Shown piece after piece: positions 59,944-64,000 of a stretch of 64,000 nucleotides of DNA; position 1 is the stretch's first letter; each line of letters begins with the position of its first letter. The translations under genes were made by a program, and so were the position numbers. The notes under the pieces are model-generated. The model searched no databases. It worked only from the letters and a program-made list of their open reading frames with translations, and was not told the DNA's origin. The DNA comes from VRUE01 sp963807425 (GTDB lineage: Bacteria; Actinomycetota; Thermoleophilia; Solirubrobacterales; 70-9), in NCBI GenBank assembly GCA_963807425.1, contig CAWEBZ010000010.1, positions 1 through 64,000 of the forward strand, written 5' to 3'.

Positions 59944-61780
59944 CGGCGGCCGCCAGGAAGGAGCTGCCGAGATAGGCCTCGACCACCGCCGGGTCTGCCT
60001 GGACTTCCGCTGGAGTCCCCACCCGTAGGGTCATGCCGTCGTCGAGCACCTGGACCCGGGGACAGAGCTCCATGACGGTGCTCATGTCGTGCTCGATCAG
60101 CAGGATCCCGCAGCCGAAGTCCTTCAGCACGCCTCGGAGAATCTCGACCAGCTGCTCGCATTCGGCCTCGTTCAGCCCGGCGGCGGGCTCGTCGAGGAGC
60201 AGGTAGCGCGGCTGAATCGCGAGCGCACGAGCGACGCCCAGAAGGCGCTGGCCTCCCGGTGGCAGGGAGCCGGCGGGCAACGCGGCCTGCTCGAGCAGGT
60301 TGAGGCGGCCGAGCACCTCGGCTGCGACCGCCGCCGCGCGCCGCCTGCCGATTCCGATGCCCATCGCGCCGACGGCGACGCTCTCGAGGCAGGTCAGATG
60401 GGGGAAGGCGAGTGCAGCCTGGAAGGTACGGCCCAGCCCGTGACGGGCGAGGCGCGTCGGGGTTCTCCCGGTGACGTCAGCCCCGTCAAGCATGACTGTG
60501 CCCGAGTCGGGCTCTTGAAACCCACTGAGGACATTGACGAGGGTCGTCTTGCCAGCGCCATTCGGTCCGATCAGACCGAGCGCCTCGGCGGGCTTGAGCT
60601 CGAGGTCGACCTCCTTGAGCACTTGCAGACCAGAGAAGGCGAGCGATATCCCCTCGGCGCGCAAAGCGCCTTTCACGGCAGCGTCGACCGGCGGCCGGCT
60701 GATCCCGGCAGCCTGCGATCTGGGCAACGGCGCAGAGGCGATCCAGTCCAGCCGGCGGATCCAGGACAGCTCGCCAGCCTCTCTGCCGCCGCTCAGACCG
60801 TCCGGCATCGCGATCATCGTCGCCAGCAGGATCAACCCGAGACCGATGGCGGCGAGACCCGGAGCCTCACCAATCGAGATCGCGCCAAACAGATCGACGC
60901 CGTTCTCGACTCCGCGAAGCGTCTCGTTCACCATCGCGATCGCGAGTGCTCCGACCACCGCCCCGAGAACGCTACGGGCGCCACCGACGACCAGCATCGT
61001 CATAGTCGTCACGGTCGCGCCGAAGTAGAAGGTTGTGGGGTTGAGAACGCCGGACTGGTGCACGGCCAGCGCGCCGCCGATTCCGCACAGCACCCCGCTG
61101 ACGCCAAACGCGACCAGCCGCTCCCTCATCACGCCGATTCCGATCGAGCGAGCGGCCACCTCGTCCTCGCGCGTCGCCTGCAGGCGATAGCCGCTCGCGG
61201 ACCACTTGAATGCAATCGCGAGGACGACAGCCGCGGCCGCCCAGAGCCCGGCCGATTCGACGCTGGTCGTCGTCGGAATGCTGACAAGCCCGCTGCTGCC
61301 GCCGGTGACGCGGTCCCAGTTGGCCACGACGTTGTAGACGACGATCAGCAAGGCGAAGGTGGAGATCGGGATGGCGAGGGTGGAGGTCCGCATCAGCGGC
61401 AAGCCGAGCACGATCGCGAGGAGGCCGGAGATCGCGGCGGCGATCAGCGTCGAGAGCAGCGCACCGAGTTGGGCGTCGGCGATGAAATGCGGCAGGCCGG
61501 GCGTCTGCAGCAGGGCGAAGGCCGCCGGCAGGGTGAGGAACGCCGCAACGTAGGCGCCGGCGGTCGCGAAACCGAGCTGCCCGAACGAGTAGACCCCGCT
61601 GTTGCCGACGAAGACCTGCAGCCCGAGGACAACGATCAGGTTGCAGAGGACCAGGGTGACTGTGCCCTGGAAGGAGGGTGTGCCGTTCGCCCCGACCAAC
61701 GTAGCGATCGCGATCAGGGCCAGCGGCAGCAACAGCGAAACCGCAATAGACGAGCGAGAGCGGAATCGCGCGGCGCTCAT
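59936..61780 (-). CDS. livMG: Fused LivM permease and LivG ATPase
   Basis: 614 residues from ATG 61780. Residues 1-330 are a LivM-type permease of nine helices with GNSGVYSFGQLGFATAGAYV and VSGVLCGIGGALAVHQSGVL. The linker (about 345-370) leads to a LivG-type ATPase with IGPNGAGKTTLVNVLSGFQE (Walker A), LLLDEPAAGLNEAECEQLVE (Walker B) and LIEHDMSTVM. The signature motif reads LPPGGQRLLGVARAL, without the usual LSGG. Fusions of LivM and LivG are known in some actinobacteria. The start overlaps the livH stop (ATGA) and the end overlaps livF. Confidence 0.92.
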   Translation of the reverse strand: MSAARFRSRSSIAVSLLLPLALIAIATLVGANGTPSFQGTVTLVLCNLIVVLGLQVFVGNSGVYSFGQLGFATAGAYVAAFLTLPAAFALLQTPGLPHFIADAQLGALLSTLIAAAISGLLAIVLGLPLMRTSTLAIPISTFALLIVVYNVVANWDRVTGGSSGLVSIPTTTSVESAGLWAAAAVVLAIAFKWSASGYRLQATREDEVAARSIGIGVMRERLVAFGVSGVLCGIGGALAVHQSGVLNPTTFYFGATVTTMTMLVVGGARSVLGAVVGALAIAMVNETLRGVENGVDLFGAISIGEAPGLAAIGLGLILLATMIAMPDGLSGGREAGELSWIRRLDWIASAPLPRSQAAGISRPPVDAAVKGALRAEGISLAFSGLQVLKEVDLELKPAEALGLIGPNGAGKTTLVNVLSGFQEPDSGTVMLDGADVTGRTPTRLARHGLGRTFQAALAFPHLTCLESVAVGAMGIGIGRRRAAAVAAEVLGRLNLLEQAALPAGSLPPGGQRLLGVARALAIQPRYLLLDEPAAGLNEAECEQLVEILRGVLKDFGCGILLIEHDMSTVMELCPRVQVLDDGMTLRVGTPAEVQADPAVVEAYLGSSFLAAADA

Positions 61781-62661
61781 ACCCGAGCTCTTCCGATCTC
61801 TCCTCCCAGCAGGCCATGCGGCCTGAAGATCAGGATCAGCACCGGGAACGTGAAGACGATCGCATCGCGGAACGGCACCAATCCGTCGGGGAGGTAAGCG
61901 CCGAGCAGGGAGGTGAGAGCCCCGAGCAGCAGACCGCCGATCACCGCGCCGATCATCCTGCCGAAGCCGCCGATCACGACCGCGACGAACCCAACCAGGA
62001 CCGGGGTGAGACCCATCGCGGGGGACACCTGGCCGGTTTGCATCACGATCAGTACGCCGACGACAGCGGCTAGCGCTCCACTGATCGCGAAAGCGATCGC
62101 AATCAGACGATCGGCCCGGACGCCAAGCAGGCGTGCCATGTCGAAGTTCTCCGCCGCCGCTCGCATCGCCAGCCCCGTGCGGGTTCGGTAGAGCAGCCAC
62201 CCAAGACCGCCCAGGACGATCACCGTGAGCCCGAGAGTGACGAACTCCAGGTTCGGTACCGAGATGCTGCCGATGCGGGTCGATTCGCTGATCGAGGCCG
62301 GCGTCTCAACCGATTGGGCGCGAGCGTCGACCGCCACCGTCACGACGTTCTGGAGGATCGCCGCAACCGCCAGCGAGGTGACGAGCTGGGCGGAGAGATC
62401 AGCGCCGCGCACCGGCCGGAAGGCCACGCGCTCGGCAAGGAGTGCGATCGCGATCCCGGCCAGCAGAGCACCGGTGACCGCCGCTGCAAAAGGCAGCCCG
62501 GAGAAGACGTACAGGGCGTAGGCGGCGAGCATGATGAACTCGCCGTGGGCGAAGTTCATCATCCCCATCACCGTGTAGACGAGGGTGACGCCGAGGGCGA
62601 TCAGCGCATAGAGACTTCCAAGGGCGAGGGCATCGATCAGGTTCTGGCCCAGCTCGGTCAT
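61777..62661 (-). CDS. livH: Branched-chain-type ABC transporter permease LivH
   Basis: 294 residues, about eight helices. ALALGSLYALIALGVTLVYT then VMGMMNFAHGEFIMLAAYAL is the LivH N-terminus, and VAVVIGGFGRMIGAVIGGLL is the family EAA-like loop. It forms the membrane channel with the LivM part of the fusion. First gene after the GntR regulator, with a 95-nt gap that includes AT-rich sequence near 62662-62690, where its own promoter could lie. Confidence 0.93.
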   Translation of the reverse strand: MTELGQNLIDALALGSLYALIALGVTLVYTVMGMMNFAHGEFIMLAAYALYVFSGLPFAAAVTGALLAGIAIALLAERVAFRPVRGADLSAQLVTSLAVAAILQNVVTVAVDARAQSVETPASISESTRIGSISVPNLEFVTLGLTVIVLGGLGWLLYRTRTGLAMRAAAENFDMARLLGVRADRLIAIAFAISGALAAVVGVLIVMQTGQVSPAMGLTPVLVGFVAVVIGGFGRMIGAVIGGLLLGALTSLLGAYLPDGLVPFRDAIVFTFPVLILIFRPHGLLGGEIGRARV

Positions 62662-62756
62662 TCCGTTGAATGATTAACTTTTTCCAAGCGCTCGAAAGAT
62701 CTCACGCTGGCGATCTCAACGCGTTGCGACCTCGGACCTCGCTGACGAGCGCTAGG

Positions 62757-63563
62757 TCAGCCGAGCTCGAAGGAGAGCTGAGTGCTGTCGGTGCGGTAAA
62801 TGAGGCGAGCGAACTCGAGCGGGTGCTCCTGCTTCGATCCCTCGGTCCGGCCGAACTGGACGAAGCGGCCCATCAGGGCCGGATCGCCGGCCGTAGCGCC
62901 AATCTGGGAGGACGTCCACTCGCCGAAGAAGGTGTGCTCGATCGAGACAGTGGCACGGGTGATGTCGAGCCCGCTGGGCTTGGGCTCGGGCGGCCTCGCG
63001 CCGGTTTCGAGCGCCCGCGCGTTGGGAAGCAGCCACGGCAGGTGGGCAACGGTGGAGTAGGAGTCGACCAGGTAGGCCGATGGCTGGCCGACGTCGACGA
63101 TCGCGGTCACGTGTGCGATCGGGGTCCGCCGATCCTCGATCCCGAGGAAGCGCGACACGGTTTGGTCGGGCCGGCGGGTGCGTGCACTGACCACGGTGAT
63201 CGCCCGAGGGTCATCACACTCGAGCGACAATCTGACCAGCCCGGTTACCCGAACCTCACGCCGTGGCGGGGCGACGTAGGCACCCGACCCCTTGACCCGA
63301 ATGATGGCGCCGTCGCCGACGAGGAGGTCCAAGGCCGGCCTGATCACCGCCCGCGAGACGTTGAACTCTTCTTCGAGCTCGCGTTCGGAGGCAAAGCGGG
63401 CGCCGGCCTCCCAGGTCCCGACCTCCAGCATCACCTTGAGGGCTGCCCCGAGCTGGAAATAGAGCGGCACGTCACTGCTGCGGTCAAGCTCCCTGCTCTC
63501 GGCCAGGGAGACAGTGGACGACTGCCTAGGCCGGCCCTGGACTGGTTGCTTGGGCTTGGCCAT
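62757..63563 (-). CDS. GntR-family regulator with UTRA ligand domain
   Basis: 268 residues from ATG 63563. The N-terminal winged helix is SDVPLYFQLGAALKVMLEVG then ASERELEEEFNVSRAVIRPA with VKGSGAYVAPPR. The C-terminal domain (about 110-268) is UTRA-like, with ITRATVSIEHTFFGEWTSSQ-like strands and SSQIGATAGDPALMGRFV. It is read in the same direction as livH and likely controls this uptake operon in response to its ligand. A long frame upstream to 63758 is not supported by homology. The ATG has AAAGG nearby and TATCCT 10 nt upstream. Confidence 0.88.
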   Translation of the reverse strand: MAKPKQPVQGRPRQSSTVSLAESRELDRSSDVPLYFQLGAALKVMLEVGTWEAGARFASERELEEEFNVSRAVIRPALDLLVGDGAIIRVKGSGAYVAPPRREVRVTGLVRLSLECDDPRAITVVSARTRRPDQTVSRFLGIEDRRTPIAHVTAIVDVGQPSAYLVDSYSTVAHLPWLLPNARALETGARPPEPKPSGLDITRATVSIEHTFFGEWTSSQIGATAGDPALMGRFVQFGRTEGSKQEHPLEFARLIYRTDSTQLSFELG

Positions 63564-63666
63564 TGAGTACCCGAGGATACCTTTCACACCAAAGCCAATG
63601 CCACATCTAACTCGTGCCAGCGCAGGAAAGTGACCTATTTGCCGAGCCAGTAAGAAAGGTCTAACA

Positions 63667-63698
63667 CGCCCGACAGGATTCGAACTGTGACCTTCGGG
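63667..63698 (-). other. Degenerate 3' fragment of a tRNA-Arg gene
   Basis: The minus strand reads CCCGAAGGTCACAG then TTCGAATCCTGTCGGGCG, the T-arm and acceptor 3' side of a tRNA, closest to tRNA-Arg. One base is missing from the T-stem (ACAG against CCTGT) and no 5' half exists to the right, where the MMPL gene ends. It may be an integration remnant or a decayed gene. Confidence 0.5.
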
Positions 63699-63709
63699 TT
63701 TCGTAGACG

Positions 63710-64000
63710 TCAGTCGCCGTGGTCGAAGCGGACGTCGGGCAGGGTGCGGTTGAGCCAAAGAGGCATCGACCAGGCCGCCTGACCGGCGAGCCGCAGGAAC
63801 ACCGGCAGCAACAACAGGCGAACCGGGAAGGTGTCGAGGAGGACGGCGACGCCGAGGATCACCCCCATCTCCTTCGGTGGCAGCGGCCCCGAGAGGGCGA
63901 AGGTGAAGAAGACCGCGACCATCACCGCGCCGGCGGCGAGGACGACGCGCCCCGAGCGGGCCAGCCCGCCGACCATAGCCTCCTTCGCGTCTCCCGTCCG
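63710..64000 (-). CDS. MMPL-family transporter, N-terminal part beyond window
   Basis: Only the last 96 residues or so are present and the frame is open to the window edge. GDAKEAMVGGLARSGRVVLA followed by AGAVMVAVFFTFALSG, then KEMGVILGVAVLLDTFPVRL and LLPVFLRLAG, are the final helices of RND/MMPL lipid exporters. The end LWLNRTLPDVRFDHGD reaches TGA 63712-63710. In actinobacteria such proteins export lipids; the substrate here is unknown. Confidence 0.85.
   Translation of the reverse strand, partial: RTGDAKEAMVGGLARSGRVVLAAGAVMVAVFFTFALSGPLPPKEMGVILGVAVLLDTFPVRLLLLPVFLRLAGQAAWSMPLWLNRTLPDVRFDHGD

Noticed and set aside
1..64000. CRISPR array, rRNA operon, insertion sequence or prophage.
   Set aside because: I found no regularly spaced repeats, no rRNA-like stretches, and no transposase, integrase or phage structural proteins on either strand.

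Overview
The window is high-GC actinobacterial DNA. The best match is class Thermoleophilia (Solirubrobacterales-like). The secreted protein at 53928-54632 has the RLTYANVVSTAALFLALSGG-type N-terminus I associate with that group. The fibronectin-like surface protein at the left edge, the FHA-HTH protein and the many beta-propeller proteins fit the same group. This placement is inference from family recognition, not from a marker gene. Many start codons have no Shine-Dalgarno but carry a -10-like hexamer 6-10 nt upstream, which suggests common leaderless transcription.

Layout. 1-7.4 kb: a partial secreted fibronectin-type protein, two tRNA-Ser genes flanking a cellulose-synthase-like glycosyltransferase with a PilZ domain, tadA, a secreted subtilase, a universal stress protein and a metallo-beta-lactamase-fold protein. 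Almost every protein gene here is broken by small indels, several of which look like lost CG dinucleotides, so this stretch probably carries sequence errors. 7.4-15.2 kb: a large membrane protein, a divergent desaturase/cyclopropane-fatty-acid-synthase pair, and a secreted M28-like peptidase, HAD phosphatase and ASH-repeat protein in one direction. 15.2-32.6 kb: central carbon metabolism. A Ser/Thr kinase with an extracellular propeller is followed co-directionally by tkt, tal, pgi, cydA and cydB. Nearby are rpiA, pgl, gnd and zwf, so all pentose phosphate enzymes except rpe are present, interspersed with a FHA-HTH regulator, an FAD oxidase and an AbiE-like nucleotidyltransferase pair. 32.6-38.1 kb: an accessory stretch with an undescribed 675-residue membrane protein and small partner, recQ and hipBA.

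38.2-45.4 kb: a GH26-like secreted protein, a multi-hairpin intergenic element, a PQQ-propeller protein, SRPBCC and metallo-beta-lactamase proteins, an MFS exporter and LtrA. 45.4-49.5 kb: a Baeyer-Villiger-type monooxygenase overlapping a fused short-chain dehydrogenase/acyl-CoA ligase, in content like the mycobacterial mymA locus. 49.5-55.7 kb: YrhK-like protein, two related aldo/keto reductases, an MFS exporter and a metallophosphoesterase. 55.8-63.6 kb: a solute uptake and oxidation module with two tandem substrate-binding lipoproteins facing a GntR/UTRA regulator, livH, a fused livM-livG, livF and a Rieske oxygenase. The right edge holds a degenerate tRNA-Arg 3' fragment and the end of an MMPL transporter. 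I saw no rRNA, CRISPR array, transposase or phage genes.
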